From positions 186,001 to 250,000 of the forward strand of contig NZ_CANKYM010000003.1 in the NCBI RefSeq assembly GCF_947488185.1: a stretch of DNA of 64,000 nucleotides, read 5' to 3'. The notes under the pieces are model-generated. The model was given only the letters and a program-made list of their open reading frames with translations. It was not told where the DNA came from and made no database searches. A program made the position numbers and the translations under genes. The stretch is from an uncultured Roseobacter sp. GTDB lineage: Bacteria > Pseudomonadota > Alphaproteobacteria > Rhodobacterales > Rhodobacteraceae. Positions 8,995 to 18,386 of the stretch are shown here, one piece after another; the first letter of the stretch is position 1, and each line of letters opens with the position of its first letter.

Positions 8995-9858
8995 TTACCG
9001 GAGCCGGGTCAGAAGGCTTGAGGTATCCCATTTACCACCTTCCGTTCGCTGAACGTCGCCGTAGAATTGATCGACCAAAGCGCCGACAGGTGCTGTCCCG
9101 CCCAGTCTCGCAACCTCCTTAAGCGCGATCCCCAGATCTTTTCGCATCCAGTCAACGGCGAAGCCGAAATCGTACTTGCCCGCATCCATCGTTTTCCAGC
9201 GGTTTGACATCTGCCACGACCCGGCTGCGCCCTCCGCAATGGTCTCCATAACGGCTTGAATGTCGAGATTTGCGTTCTTGGCGAGCGCCATGCCTTCCGC
9301 CAATCCTTGCACCACACCTGCGATGCAAAGCTGGTTGACCATCTTGGCTGTCTGACCGGCACTAACAGTGCCGATCCGCGTCACCTTGCGGGCGAAGGCA
9401 TCGATTACAGGGGAAACATGATCGAATGCAGCCGGGTCACCGCCCACCATGACGGTGAGCTGCCCGTTTTCGGCTCCTGCCTGGCCACCGGACACCGGCG
9501 CGTCCAGGAAATGGCAGCTCTTTTGCGATAGGACCTCGGCTAATTCCTTGGCGACATCGGCAGATGTCGTTGTGCAATCGACGTAATACGATCCGGGAGC
9601 CATCGCATGAAACGCGCCTTCCTGAGCTTTCGTTACGGAACGCAGGTCATCATCGGCCCCCACGCAGCTGAAGACGATCTCAGCACCCTCGGCAGCGGCG
9701 GCCGGCGTGTCGGCGGATGTTCCTCCAAACGCCTCAGTCCAAGCCTTCGCCTTGCCTGACGACCTGTTGAAAACGGTGACATCATGTCCGGCTTTGGCGA
9801 GATGTCCGGCCATTGGGTAGCCCATGACCCCAAGACCAATCCATGCAACTTTGGTCAT
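8995..9858 (-). CDS. NAD(P)-dependent beta-hydroxyacid dehydrogenase family oxidoreductase
   Basis: This 287-residue protein belongs to the 3-hydroxyisobutyrate/tartronate semialdehyde reductase family. The N-terminal Rossmann motif is VAWIGLGVMGYPMAGHLAKA, the substrate-binding loop is DAPVSGGQAGAENGQLTVMV, and the catalytic Lys lies in GQTAKMVNQLCIAG. I start at ATG 9858, where a GAGG-type site precedes MTKVAWIG; an upstream in-frame ATG at 9897 lies inside the neighbouring gene. The DinB gene stop overlaps this start (ATGA), so the two are cotranscribed. The precise hydroxyacid is not determined. Confidence 0.9.
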   Translation of the reverse strand: MTKVAWIGLGVMGYPMAGHLAKAGHDVTVFNRSSGKAKAWTEAFGGTSADTPAAAAEGAEIVFSCVGADDDLRSVTKAQEGAFHAMAPGSYYVDCTTTSADVAKELAEVLSQKSCHFLDAPVSGGQAGAENGQLTVMVGGDPAAFDHVSPVIDAFARKVTRIGTVSAGQTAKMVNQLCIAGVVQGLAEGMALAKNANLDIQAVMETIAEGAAGSWQMSNRWKTMDAGKYDFGFAVDWMRKDLGIALKEVARLGGTAPVGALVDQFYGDVQRTEGGKWDTSSLLTRLR

Positions 9859-10391
9859 ACTGCTTCCTCCTTCAGCCTGGCGGCCATTTTGGGCCATACA
9901 TCCCTTAGAAAGACTGTGAGATCGTTGGCTGCGAATTTAACTCTGAACGGGAAAAGCAAGGTGCTGACAAACCCGCGGTGATAGGTGGCGTGGTTGACGA
10001 GATGCAGCAGAATGTCCTCGCGGGTCTTTGCGCCTTGGCCACCGCCGACAAATTCGAACTTGATGGTTTCCGCCAGTTCTTTCTCCGTCCAGGTCTGGGC
10101 AAGCGAAACGTAGTATTCGTTCATTTCTCTCAGACGGCGGGCGACTTCTGGAAATGCCAGAGCCTCACTGCGGTGCCGCGCGATATGCGGGTGGGTGCGG
10201 CCTTCGAGGTGCGCTTGGAACATCTCCGCCACGACCAAGGTATGATCGAAAGTTCCAGTGATTGACTTGAACAATGTGTCTCTTGGGGCCGACAGATCGC
10301 TCTCGGCCAGTTGCTCCGCGTTCTTCAGCATCACGTCATCGGCCCAAGCCATGTAGGTGGTCATCCGGTGAGTCAGGGATAGATTTGGCAT
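9855..10391 (-). CDS. DinB family protein
   Basis: A 178-residue four-helix-bundle protein of the DinB/YfiT family. The N-terminal helix pattern HRMTTYMAWADDVMLKNAEQL, an internal His (FDHTLVVAEMFQAHLEG) and the HLVNHATYHRGFVSTLL helix supply the three His residues typical of the metal site. Some relatives act as metal-dependent thiol transferases (bacillithiol, mycothiol or glutathione types). It is first in a two-gene operon with the hydroxyacid dehydrogenase and diverges from the MocR regulator at 10474. Confidence 0.85.
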   Translation of the reverse strand: MPNLSLTHRMTTYMAWADDVMLKNAEQLAESDLSAPRDTLFKSITGTFDHTLVVAEMFQAHLEGRTHPHIARHRSEALAFPEVARRLREMNEYYVSLAQTWTEKELAETIKFEFVGGGQGAKTREDILLHLVNHATYHRGFVSTLLFPFRVKFAANDLTVFLRDVWPKMAARLKEEAV

Positions 10392-10398
10392 AGAAAAA

Positions 10399-10461
10399 CT
10401 CCTTGATCGCCGTTGTCTGACATGGCCATAATGCTCTGATCAAGAGATACATTGATCTCGG
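10399..10461. promoter_or_regulatory. repeated TTGATC motifs in the dinB/mocR divergent promoter
   Basis: Three copies of TTGATC occur within 63 bases: CCTTGATCGCC at 10401, the inverted TCTGATCAAGAG at 10435 and CATTGATCTCGG at 10450. Repeats of this kind between a MocR gene and a divergent target are the usual operator layout for MocR regulators. Assignment to the adjacent MocR protein is inferred. Confidence 0.45.
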
Positions 10462-10473
10462 AGCAATATAGCT

Positions 10474-11808
10474 ATGAAACCTTACGTGCAAATTGCGGAT
10501 CGCATCGCCCGGAGTATTGCGACCGGCGAGCTGCCGCTTGGCGCGCGGCTGCCACCGCAACGCATCTTTGCCTTTGATGAGCAGATCGCGGTTTCAACGG
10601 CGAGCCGTGTCTATGAAGAGTTGACGCGGCGCGGATTAGTCAAAGGAGAGATCGGCCGAGGGACCTTCGTGTCCAATCGCTTCGCGCCGCTTGATCCGTC
10701 CCTGCAGGAGCCATCCGGTACCGGAATTGATCTTGAAATCATGTTCCGGCTTTCGACTGATGCGCGGAACCGGATCGCCGCATCGACAAACCTGTTTTTC
10801 AAGGCTGGCGTGGCAGTCACTGCAGTGACACCGCCGTCGGTCCGCGCAAGCCGGCCTGCGCTATCTACTTTTGCGCGTCTGACGAGCGAAGGCGGATTCA
10901 AAGTAGACCCGAGCAATGTTCTGCTGGCCGGAAACGGTAAACAGGCCATTGCAGCCACATTTTCTGCTCTTGCCCCACGCGGGGGACGGATCGCAGTTGA
11001 GGCTTTGACCTATCCCTTCGCAATCGCGACGGCGCGAATGCTGGGGGTCGAGCTGGTACCGCTGCCCTTGGACGGCGAGGGGATCATACCGCATGCGCTC
11101 GACAGGGCGGCAGATGCTGGTCTGAACGGTGCCTATCTTCAGACGACTTTGCAAAGCCCTCTTGTTGTGACGATGAGCGAAAGTCGAAGGGAACAAATCG
11201 CGGCAGTACTGAGAAAGCACAATCTCGCAGCGATTGAAGATCGCGTTTACGGCTTTCTCAAACCGACCCGTCCACTGGCGGCGTTTGCCCCTGATCATGT
11301 GATCCAGATCGACAGCCTTTCAAAGCGCCTTATGCCGGGCCTTTCGCTCGGTATCATCGCATGCCCAAGACGATTTGATGAAGCGGTAGCGCGCTCTTTG
11401 AGGTCAGGTGGATGGATGGCTCCCTCCCTATCCGTTGGCCTTGCGCAACATTGGATCGAAGACGGTGTCGTTGACTTTGTAGAGGCATCGAAAAGGCAGG
11501 ATGCAAAGGCCATGTTTGACATCGCAAGGAGTGCTTTTGAAGGTTTGGACTATCAAAGCTCACCCGAAGCGCTTCATGGTTGGCTGATGCTGCCAAGCCA
11601 GTGGCGGGCGGACAGTTTCGTGTCTGCCTGCGCAGATCTTGGGATAGCTGTTGCACCTGGAAGCGCATTTGCAGTCGGAAAGAGCGTCGCTCCAACAGGC
11701 GTCCGGATAGCCTATTCGGCACCTGATCTGTCGACATGGACCTACGCGCTTCGCGAAGTGGCGAAGCTGGCGACTGCTGGGTCAGAATCGAACGGCAGAC
11801 CGTTGTGA
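10474..11808 (+). CDS. MocR-type (GntR plus aminotransferase-like) transcriptional regulator
   Basis: A 444-residue protein with an N-terminal GntR winged helix (residues 1-70, including VSTASRVYEELTRRGLVKGE) fused to a fold-type I aminotransferase-like domain. The PLP-binding Lys is in IQIDSLSKRLMPGLSLG, and the region before it (AIEDRVYGFL) supplies the cofactor Asp. Such proteins sense PLP or an amino compound; PdxR and GabR are studied examples. It diverges from the DinB/dehydrogenase operon, its most likely target. Confidence 0.9.
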   Translation: MKPYVQIADRIARSIATGELPLGARLPPQRIFAFDEQIAVSTASRVYEELTRRGLVKGEIGRGTFVSNRFAPLDPSLQEPSGTGIDLEIMFRLSTDARNRIAASTNLFFKAGVAVTAVTPPSVRASRPALSTFARLTSEGGFKVDPSNVLLAGNGKQAIAATFSALAPRGGRIAVEALTYPFAIATARMLGVELVPLPLDGEGIIPHALDRAADAGLNGAYLQTTLQSPLVVTMSESRREQIAAVLRKHNLAAIEDRVYGFLKPTRPLAAFAPDHVIQIDSLSKRLMPGLSLGIIACPRRFDEAVARSLRSGGWMAPSLSVGLAQHWIEDGVVDFVEASKRQDAKAMFDIARSAFEGLDYQSSPEALHGWLMLPSQWRADSFVSACADLGIAVAPGSAFAVGKSVAPTGVRIAYSAPDLSTWTYALREVAKLATAGSESNGRPL

Positions 11809-12271
11809 CCTGACCGGGAATTGTGGGATTGCTTGTCTTGCGGTCACCCGACGTTGCAACAAGGACGCACTGATGCTGCGCTCCGCTACGATCGATTTCG
11901 AACATGTCTGTGAAGGACTTCGCGAGAAACAGTGACGCTGTGATCTTCGCCGGATTGCGGCTCCTCCATCAACTTAGCTGTTGAAGTCTTCCAATCTGGT
12001 GATCTCCCGTCAAAGTATTCATTTTCAGTAATTTTCTGACTGATCTGTACCTGCAGACACGCTCGACGGTCCGGTTTTTTTCATGCCTCCATTGTTTTCG
12101 GTGGCGCGTGAAAAACTGATGCAAACCGTTGGCTCCAGCCAACCGGTCTGCGTCTTCAGATATCCTAAATTCTGACGCCCAAATTGAAACTTGTTGCCTC
12201 AACACAAGATCAGCAAAATTCTAAATATCAGTACAAATATGCCGATATACAGAACAATAGGGAGACAGCAA
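11809..12271. other. non-coding region before the chimeric transporter gene
   Basis: About 460 bases without a credible gene. Composition becomes AT-rich after 12190, as expected of a promoter. An ATG at 12191 is in frame with the downstream gene but would place 27 residues before the signal peptide, so it is not used. A GGGAG ribosome binding site is at about 12260. Confidence 0.45.
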
Positions 12272-13171
12272 ATGAAAACGCTTCTTGCGGCAACCGCTTT
12301 AATGGCGACGGGTTTCATGGCGCCGCAGATGGCAGCAGCGCAAAGCGCAACGGTTCAACAGATTCAGGAACGCGGCACGATGCTGTGTTCTGGTCATAAC
12401 GGCAGCTACTTCGGATTTGTCGAAGTGAACAACAAGAACGAATGGAAGGGTCTGGACATTGACCTGTGCCGGGCGTTGACCGCCGCTATTTTAGGCGACC
12501 CCGACAAAAGCAAGATTGTCCCTCTGAGCTGGGCACAGCGCTTTCCCGCGCTGCAATCTGGTGATGTCGATGTCATCATCAAAGCAACCGGCTGGACGAT
12601 GGGCCGCGACACCGAACTGGGCCTTCAGTTCAGCCTGCCGTATTTCTTTGGCTGCACGCAATTCATGGCACATGGCGATCTGGGCGTTACCGATGCAACA
12701 GGTCTTGCAGGCGGTGTCATTTGTGTGGAAGCGGGCATGACCATCGAACGGCTTGCGGCGAACTATCTTCAGACCGTGAATGTCGATCACCAGATGGTTT
12801 CCTATGAAAGCGTAGCCGAGCTTCGGTCCGCATATCTTGCAAATCGCTGTGATGCCTTTGCGGGGTGGGGGCCAAATCTGGCCGTGCTTCGGGCGACTGA
12901 CATCGACAACCCGGCTGACCATGTGATCCTGAGCGATCAACTGTCCAGAGAGCCGATCTCGGCCGCCACCTTCAAGGAAACCGCGATTGTGACCATCATC
13001 GGCTTCTTTGATATCCTCGCATCCGGCAAGACGGCATTCGGGACTGCGGACTGGGCGCCCTATTACATCGAGGTCTACCTGTTTGTGGCCGCGATTTATT
13101 GGGTCTTTATCTTCTTACTGGGTCAGTATGGCGAACACCTGAAGGGACGCATGGCTCTGGCGGCGCACTAA
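12272..13171 (+). CDS. chimeric remnant: amino-acid ABC binding protein (AapJ-like) fused to the tail of permease AapM
   Basis: Residues 1-24 are a Sec signal peptide (MKTLLAATALMATGFMAPQM). Residues 25 to about 228 match general L-amino-acid binding proteins (ERGTMLCSGHNG, NNKNEWKGLDIDLCRALTAA, VKATGWTMGRD-like region, EPIS). At 12955-12970 the sequence changes abruptly into the C-terminus of the partner permease: TFKETAIVTIIGFFDILASG, then GTADWAPYYIEVYLFVAAIYW with its last membrane helix. In the usual aapJ-aapQ-aapM-aapP order this fits one in-frame deletion removing the end of aapJ, all of aapQ and most of aapM. The ATPase gene is absent downstream. The product cannot be a working transporter; I would treat it as a relic. 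Confidence 0.8.
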   Translation: MKTLLAATALMATGFMAPQMAAAQSATVQQIQERGTMLCSGHNGSYFGFVEVNNKNEWKGLDIDLCRALTAAILGDPDKSKIVPLSWAQRFPALQSGDVDVIIKATGWTMGRDTELGLQFSLPYFFGCTQFMAHGDLGVTDATGLAGGVICVEAGMTIERLAANYLQTVNVDHQMVSYESVAELRSAYLANRCDAFAGWGPNLAVLRATDIDNPADHVILSDQLSREPISAATFKETAIVTIIGFFDILASGKTAFGTADWAPYYIEVYLFVAAIYWVFIFLLGQYGEHLKGRMALAAH

Positions 13172-13221
13172 GCGCCATCAAGCGACTATCCCGGACGCAG
13201 CACCCGCTTCCGGGTCTTCAA

Positions 13222-14109
13222 TCAGAGTTTGTTGACCGGGATTTTCAGTGTCATATCTCCGGCCTCGTCTTTTGGAACTTCCCCGGCGCGGATATTGACC
13301 TGAAGGGAGGGGATGATGAGCTTGGGCATGGACAGTTGCGCATCGCGGGTTTCGCGCATCCTGACGAAATCTTCCCGCGTGGCCCCGTCGCCGACGTGAA
13401 TATTGGCGGCCCGCTGTTCGCCGATGGTTGTCTCCCATGCAATTGCACGTCCGCCGGGGCCATAGTCGTGGCACACAAAGAGCCGCATATCGTCCGGCAG
13501 GGCCAGAAGGCGGGTGATGCTGTCATAAAGCTGCCCCGCATCCCCGCCCGGGAAATCCGCGCGCGCCGAGCCGCCATCGGGCATAAAGAGGGTGTCGCCT
13601 GCAAAAGCCGCATCGCCCATGATATGCACCATACAGGCCGGGGTATGGCCAGGTGTGTGCAGCGCCGTGCAGGTCATCGTGCCCACCTCATAGGTATCGC
13701 AATCAGTAAAGAGCCGGTCGAATTGAGACCCGTCGCGCGCAAACTCGGTGCCTTCGTTGAAGATCTTTCCGAAGGTTTCCTGCACGGTCAGAATGTGCTC
13801 ACCGATCCCGATTTTACCGCCCAGCTCCTGCTGGATATAGGGCGCGCCGGACAGATGATCGGCGTGCACATGGCTTTCAATGATCCACTCTAAGCTCAGA
13901 CCCCGCGCCTTGATATCAGTGATCATCGCATCCGCGCTGTCGTAGCTCAGACGACCTGCGGCGGGATCGAATTCCATCACCGCATCGATCACCGCGCATG
14001 CATGGCTGTCGGGATCCTTGACCACGTAGCTGATGGTGTTTGACTGATCGTCAAAGAACGCTTTGACGTCAGGGTGTTTTCTCATCTGAAGCGCGGGCTG
14101 TTCGGTCAT
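13222..14109 (-). CDS. MBL-fold metallo-hydrolase, persulfide dioxygenase/Blh-like
   Basis: An intact 295-residue metallo-beta-lactamase-fold protein. The metal-binding motif is ESHVHADHLSGA, a further His is in ALHTPGHTPACM, the bridging Asp is in AFAGDTLFM, and the last His is in LFVCHDYGPGG. The overall pattern resembles ETHE1/Blh-type sulfur dioxygenases, which oxidise glutathione persulfide to sulfite, but its length exceeds short ETHE1 proteins and the activity is inferred. The start at ATG 14109 (MTEQPALQM) has GGAGAA upstream. It follows the broken VOC and metC genes on the same strand and may have formed an operon with them. Confidence 0.85.
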   Translation of the reverse strand: MTEQPALQMRKHPDVKAFFDDQSNTISYVVKDPDSHACAVIDAVMEFDPAAGRLSYDSADAMITDIKARGLSLEWIIESHVHADHLSGAPYIQQELGGKIGIGEHILTVQETFGKIFNEGTEFARDGSQFDRLFTDCDTYEVGTMTCTALHTPGHTPACMVHIMGDAAFAGDTLFMPDGGSARADFPGGDAGQLYDSITRLLALPDDMRLFVCHDYGPGGRAIAWETTIGEQRAANIHVGDGATREDFVRMRETRDAQLSMPKLIIPSLQVNIRAGEVPKDEAGDMTLKIPVNKL

Positions 14110-14125
14110 CGGTATTCTCCTTCGA

Positions 14126-14766
14126 TCAATTGAGGATGACAGGTCCCTTGGGCGTTTCAACGGCGAATGACAGAGCGGTCTGCCCCGCTGTCACATGTGC
14201 CAGATGATCCACCTTCAGGGTTTTCAGAATGTCCCGCAGCCTATCTGGCTCGGGGTGCGTCAGCTGCACTTTGTTCAGCCGCACATCCAGGTCCTGCTGG
14301 CCGGTGCTGGCATGGGGTCCGGGGGACCATTCAATGAATGCGGGCAGCAGGCCCTCCATCGGCAGGCTGCCGTCCTTGGGCACGGTCAGACGCCATGACC
14401 GCTCGCCACGGGTGAACAGTACGACCTCTCCAAGATCGACAGGGCTGTTGGCAATAATGCTATCCAGATCGTCGGTGCCCACAACCCAGCAAAGGGCGCG
14501 CGGGGGCGGACCTTGAGCCGCGTCTGTGTCGCGGGATCATCCAGCGTGAACCATCGTACGCGCCCCGGATCGGCAGGCGCATTGGGGTCAATGGCGATGA
14601 GTTCAAAGAAGCTCTCGTTGCCCGCCTGCATCACGCAGTTGTGGGTGCTCATCGCGTCGTGCTTGCCACCGCGCGGCACGGTAACGCCCAGCTTGGTTTC
14701 CATGTCGGCAACGCCCTGTTCAAGGGTGTCTGCACCAATGGCAAAGTGATCGATCTTATTGTGTAT
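14126..14766 (-). pseudogene. VOC/glyoxalase-like protein, frameshifted
   Basis: Two overlapping reading frames together give one glyoxalase_3-type VOC protein. The first half reads KIDHFAIGADTLEQGVADME onward to LDDPATQTRLKVRPR. The second resumes at ALCWVVGTDDLDSI and ends at VETPKGPVILN. The frame change lies at about 14495-14505 in a CGCGCG run, consistent with a change of two bases there. The expected start is also odd: the codon in register before the first conserved residues is ATA at 14766, with no ATG, GTG or TTG nearby. It begins directly after the stop of the upstream beta-lyase pseudogene. Confidence 0.75.
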
Positions 14767-14770
14767 GGGG

Positions 14771-15983
14771 TTACTCCGCTGCGGTGTTAAGAAAAGGCAG
14801 GGCGGCGGCCAGATCGGCCTTGAGGCTTTCCGTGTCCTTCAGCCCGATGTTGAAACGCACCAATTGCCCTTGCTCAGCCCAGGTGCCCGCGCCGCGTAGC
14901 GGTTTGACAGGAAGCACGAGGCTTTCATATCCGCCCCAACTGACCCCGATGCCAAAGTGATGCAGCGCATCCACGAAATCGCGGATTTGGGTGTCCGAAC
15001 AGGGGTGAAACACAACGCCGAACAGACCCGCCGCGCCGCTAAAATCACGCGCCTAGAAGGCGTGGCCGGGGCAGGTGTCAAAGGCGGGGTGCAACACGCG
15101 TTTGACTTGCGGTTGCAGGGCTAGGCAACTGGCCATCTCACGCCCGGCAGTGTCAAAAATGCTCCATCCGCATCTTCAACGTGCGTAACCCGCGTAGCGC
15201 CAGGAACACTTCCTGCCCACCGGTCTTGTCGCCAACACCCATGACCGTCTTGCGAATGGTTTGGGCATGTTCTGCTGTGCTTGCGATCATGCCCATCATG
15301 CCATCAGAATGCCCGCTGAGGTATTTGGACATGGAAGCTACGACGACATCGGCACCAAGCGTTAACGGCTGGCAGAAAATCGGTGTGGCCCATGTGCTGT
15401 CGAGAACCGAGGGAACCCCCGCAGCCTGCGCCGCCTGAGCGATGGTCGGGATATCGGGCATCTCGAAGGTGCCGGACCCGGGCGCCTCGAACATCACGGC
15501 GCAGGTGGTCTCGCGGATCAATGCTACGACATCCGCACCGGCCATCGGATCGAAATACTCGATCTCAACGCCCATGCGTGTCAGCAGGCCATCGCAGAAA
15601 GCCCGCGTGTTGCCATAGACATGATCCGCCACCAGCAGATGGCTGCCGGGACGCGCAAAGCTCATCAGTGTCAGGGTGATTGCCGCGACCCCGGATGAGG
15701 TAAGCGTCACGCCATCCGCCTGTTCCAGCTTTGCCAACATCTGTTCGAGCTGGAAGGTCGCGGCGTTGCCGTAGCGGCCATAGTACATCGTGCCGCTGTC
15801 ATAGCGGGCGTCGCGGGCAGCCTCGAATGCCGCCAGGGTGTCAAAAACCATTGTTGAGCCCAGCTCAATCGGCATATTCACATGGCGACCTTCGACTCGT
15901 GTCGGTCGGCCTGCGTGAACAAGATCATCTGCGAGGTTCTGGCATTTTGGTATCGCCTCTATTGTCTTTTCGGAGGATGACAA
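14771..15983 (-). pseudogene. metC: cystathionine beta-lyase (MetC-like) with frameshift and nonsense codon
   Basis: The N-terminal 276 residues are a normal cys/met-metabolism PLP enzyme: YYGRYGNAATFQLEQ, DHVYGNTRAFC, the PLP Asp in SVLDSTWATP and the PLP Lys in VVASMSKYLSGHSDG. After RMEHF a run of five T (about 15153-15157) shifts frame; with four T the sequence continues DTAGREMASCLA. A second lesion follows at about 15053, where an in-frame TAG stands at the position expected to be Trp in PGHAF-(W)-ARDFSGAAGLF. The remainder through DFVDALHHFGIGVSWGGYES is otherwise well conserved. Two independent lesions argue for a genuine recent pseudogene over a single sequencing error. The likely original start is TTG 15983. 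Confidence 0.85.
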
Positions 15984-16046
15984 TCACAGTTATCTGTATC
16001 AATATTCGGCAAATATGTTTTATATATCAGCATAATAGTAGGATCA

Positions 16047-18353
16047 ATGAACAAGCGTGAAGAAAAGCTGACGGCCAGCCACTGGGGTATCGGTGTTGCC
16101 ACGGTTCAGGGTGATCGCGTTCTTGCCGTTAAAGGCCACCCAAGCGATCCTCATGCGTCCGAGATCAATGATAACATCCCGGGAAGCCTGCACGGTCGGG
16201 CCCGCGTGCGTCGTCCCGCCGTGCGCAAAAGCTGGTTGACGGGAACGCCCAATGCCGTGCCACGCGGTCGAGATGTCTTTGTCGAGGTCAGTTGGGACCG
16301 GGCGCTGGACCTGGTGGCAAAGGAGCTGTCACGGGTGCGAGAGACGCATGGCAATCAGGGTATCTTTGCCGGATCTTATGGTTGGTCCAGTGCTGGCCGA
16401 TTCCACCATGCGCAAACCCAACTCAAACGATTTCTGAACAGTTTCGGTGGGTTTCTGCGCTCCGAAGGGAACTACAGCTACAATGCAGCAATGGGTCTCA
16501 TGCCGCATATCGTGGGGCCCTTTCGGTTACAGGTGGCGCAGGCCACTCGTTGGCCCGTCATTGCCAAACACGCTGATCTTGTCGTGATGTTCGGTGGTAT
16601 GGCGCTGCGCAACACGCAAGTGAGTGATGGTGGTGTGTCGAAGCACCGGATGCCGGACAACCTGCGGGCATGCGCGGATGCCGGAGTGAAATTTGTCAAT
16701 ATCAGCCCCTTGCGCAGCGATGTCGCCACAGAGGTTGAAGCGGACTGGCTGCCGGTGACACCGGGTACTGACACCGCCCTGATGATCGGTTTGGCTCATA
16801 CACTGCTGGAGGAAGGTCTGCACGATACGGCGTTTCTGGACAGATATGCGGTCGGCTTTGATCAGGTATGCCGCTATTTGACTGGAGAGGACGATGGGCA
16901 CCCCAAAGACGCTGACTGGGCCGCGGCGCTGACCGGAGTGGCCGCACCAGACATTCGCGCTCTGGCGCGGCGGATGGCTGCTGGCCGCACGATGATCAAC
17001 GTTGCGGCGGGTGTTCAGCGGACCGATTTTGGCGAACAGCCGATGTGGATGGCAGTGACGCTGGCGGCAATGCTGGGGCAGATCGGCTTGCCCGGTGGCG
17101 GTTTCACGGTGGGCTATGGTGTGAACGCCAATATCGGCAACATCGAACGTCCGTTTCGCTGGGGGGCGATGCCACAGGGCGTGAACCCGGTGACGGAGTT
17201 CATTCCAGTTGCGATGATCAGTGAGATGTTGCTCAATCCCGGCGGGACCTACAGCTATCAGGGCCACAACCGCACTTTCCCTGACGCGCGCCTGATCTGG
17301 TGGGCCGGGGGCAATCCTTTCCATCACCACCAGGACCTGAACCGTCTGCACAAAGCGTTTCAAACCCCGGACACGATTATCGTGAATGAGTTGAACTGGA
17401 CGGCCACAGCGCGACATGCTGATATTGTGCTGCCCATTGCGGGACCGCAGGAAAGAACCGACTTTTGCGGCGGCAAGTCCGACAATGCGTTGATCCCGAT
17501 GCCCAAACTGGTGCCGCCCTGCGCCGAGGCACGAGAGGAATATGACATCTATTCAGCGCTCGCTGCCCGTTTGGGCATTGCGTACGCGTTTACCGAAGGG
17601 AAAAACAGCGATGACTGGCTGCGCGACATCTGGGAGGTGACCCGCAGTCGGGCTCAGGATGCGGGATACGACTTGCCGGATTGGGAGACCTTCCTTCAGG
17701 GAGATTTGATCTCTCTTGCCGATCCCAGCCCGGATCAGGTCTTTCTGGACGAATACCGCGCAGACCCCAAGGCGCATGCCCTGCCCACACCAAGTGGTCG
17801 AATTGAACTTTATTCCGAAACCATCGCCGGATTTGGGCTGCCTGATTGCCTGGGACACGCCGCATGGTTTCCGCCACGTGATCGCAATGTGGATGGGCAA
17901 GGGGCATACCCTCTGGCGCTTTTGTCCGGGCAGCCCAAAACGCGCTTGCACAGCCAATTGGACAATGGCGCCTACAGCCTGCGCCACAAGATTGCAGACA
18001 GAGAGCCCGTGTTGATTCATCCCGACGATGCCAAGGCGCGGGGTGTGCACGACGGCGATGTTGTGGAGCTGTTCAACACGCGGGGCCGCTGCCTGGCGGG
18101 CGCGCGCGTGACGGACGAGGTTCAAAAAGGCTGTGTCTTTCTCTGGACCGGTGCGTGGTATGATCCCGATTTCGACGCACCGCAAGCGCGGGACCGTCAC
18201 GGCAACCCGAATGTGCTTACCCACGATCTGCGCACTTCATCCCTGACGCAAAGCCCGGCGGCTCATTCCGCGATGGTGGAAGTGCAGCGATTTGAGGGCA
18301 CGCCCCCCGCGGTTCAGGCCCATGAACCGCCGCCTTTCGAACCGGAACCATAG
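16047..18353 (+). CDS. molybdopterin S/N-oxide reductase, BisC-like (cytoplasmic)
   Basis: This 768-residue protein belongs to the DMSO-reductase family with bis-MGD cofactor. The region GSYGWSSAGRFHHAQTQLKR carries the Ser that ligates molybdenum in the DorA/TorA/BisC group, and the segments WWAGGNPFHHHQDLNRL, VVNELNWTATARHADIVLP-like and the C-terminal LLSGQPKTRLHSQLDNG are MGD-binding. There is no N-terminal Fe-S cysteine cluster and no Tat signal, as in biotin/methionine sulfoxide reductases. It diverges from the broken metC gene and precedes an IclR regulator by 33 bases. A role in reducing methionine or other sulfoxides fits the neighbours but is inferred. Confidence 0.88.
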   Translation: MNKREEKLTASHWGIGVATVQGDRVLAVKGHPSDPHASEINDNIPGSLHGRARVRRPAVRKSWLTGTPNAVPRGRDVFVEVSWDRALDLVAKELSRVRETHGNQGIFAGSYGWSSAGRFHHAQTQLKRFLNSFGGFLRSEGNYSYNAAMGLMPHIVGPFRLQVAQATRWPVIAKHADLVVMFGGMALRNTQVSDGGVSKHRMPDNLRACADAGVKFVNISPLRSDVATEVEADWLPVTPGTDTALMIGLAHTLLEEGLHDTAFLDRYAVGFDQVCRYLTGEDDGHPKDADWAAALTGVAAPDIRALARRMAAGRTMINVAAGVQRTDFGEQPMWMAVTLAAMLGQIGLPGGGFTVGYGVNANIGNIERPFRWGAMPQGVNPVTEFIPVAMISEMLLNPGGTYSYQGHNRTFPDARLIWWAGGNPFHHHQDLNRLHKAFQTPDTIIVNELNWTATARHADIVLPIAGPQERTDFCGGKSDNALIPMPKLVPPCAEAREEYDIYSALAARLGIAYAFTEGKNSDDWLRDIWEVTRSRAQDAGYDLPDWETFLQGDLISLADPSPDQVFLDEYRADPKAHALPTPSGRIELYSETIAGFGLPDCLGHAAWFPPRDRNVDGQGAYPLALLSGQPKTRLHSQLDNGAYSLRHKIADREPVLIHPDDAKARGVHDGDVVELFNTRGRCLAGARVTDEVQKGCVFLWTGAWYDPDFDAPQARDRHGNPNVLTHDLRTSSLTQSPAAHSAMVEVQRFEGTPPAVQAHEPPPFEPEP

Positions 18354-18386
18354 CTGATAGCAAAGGCAAAACAGGATCCGGATGAG

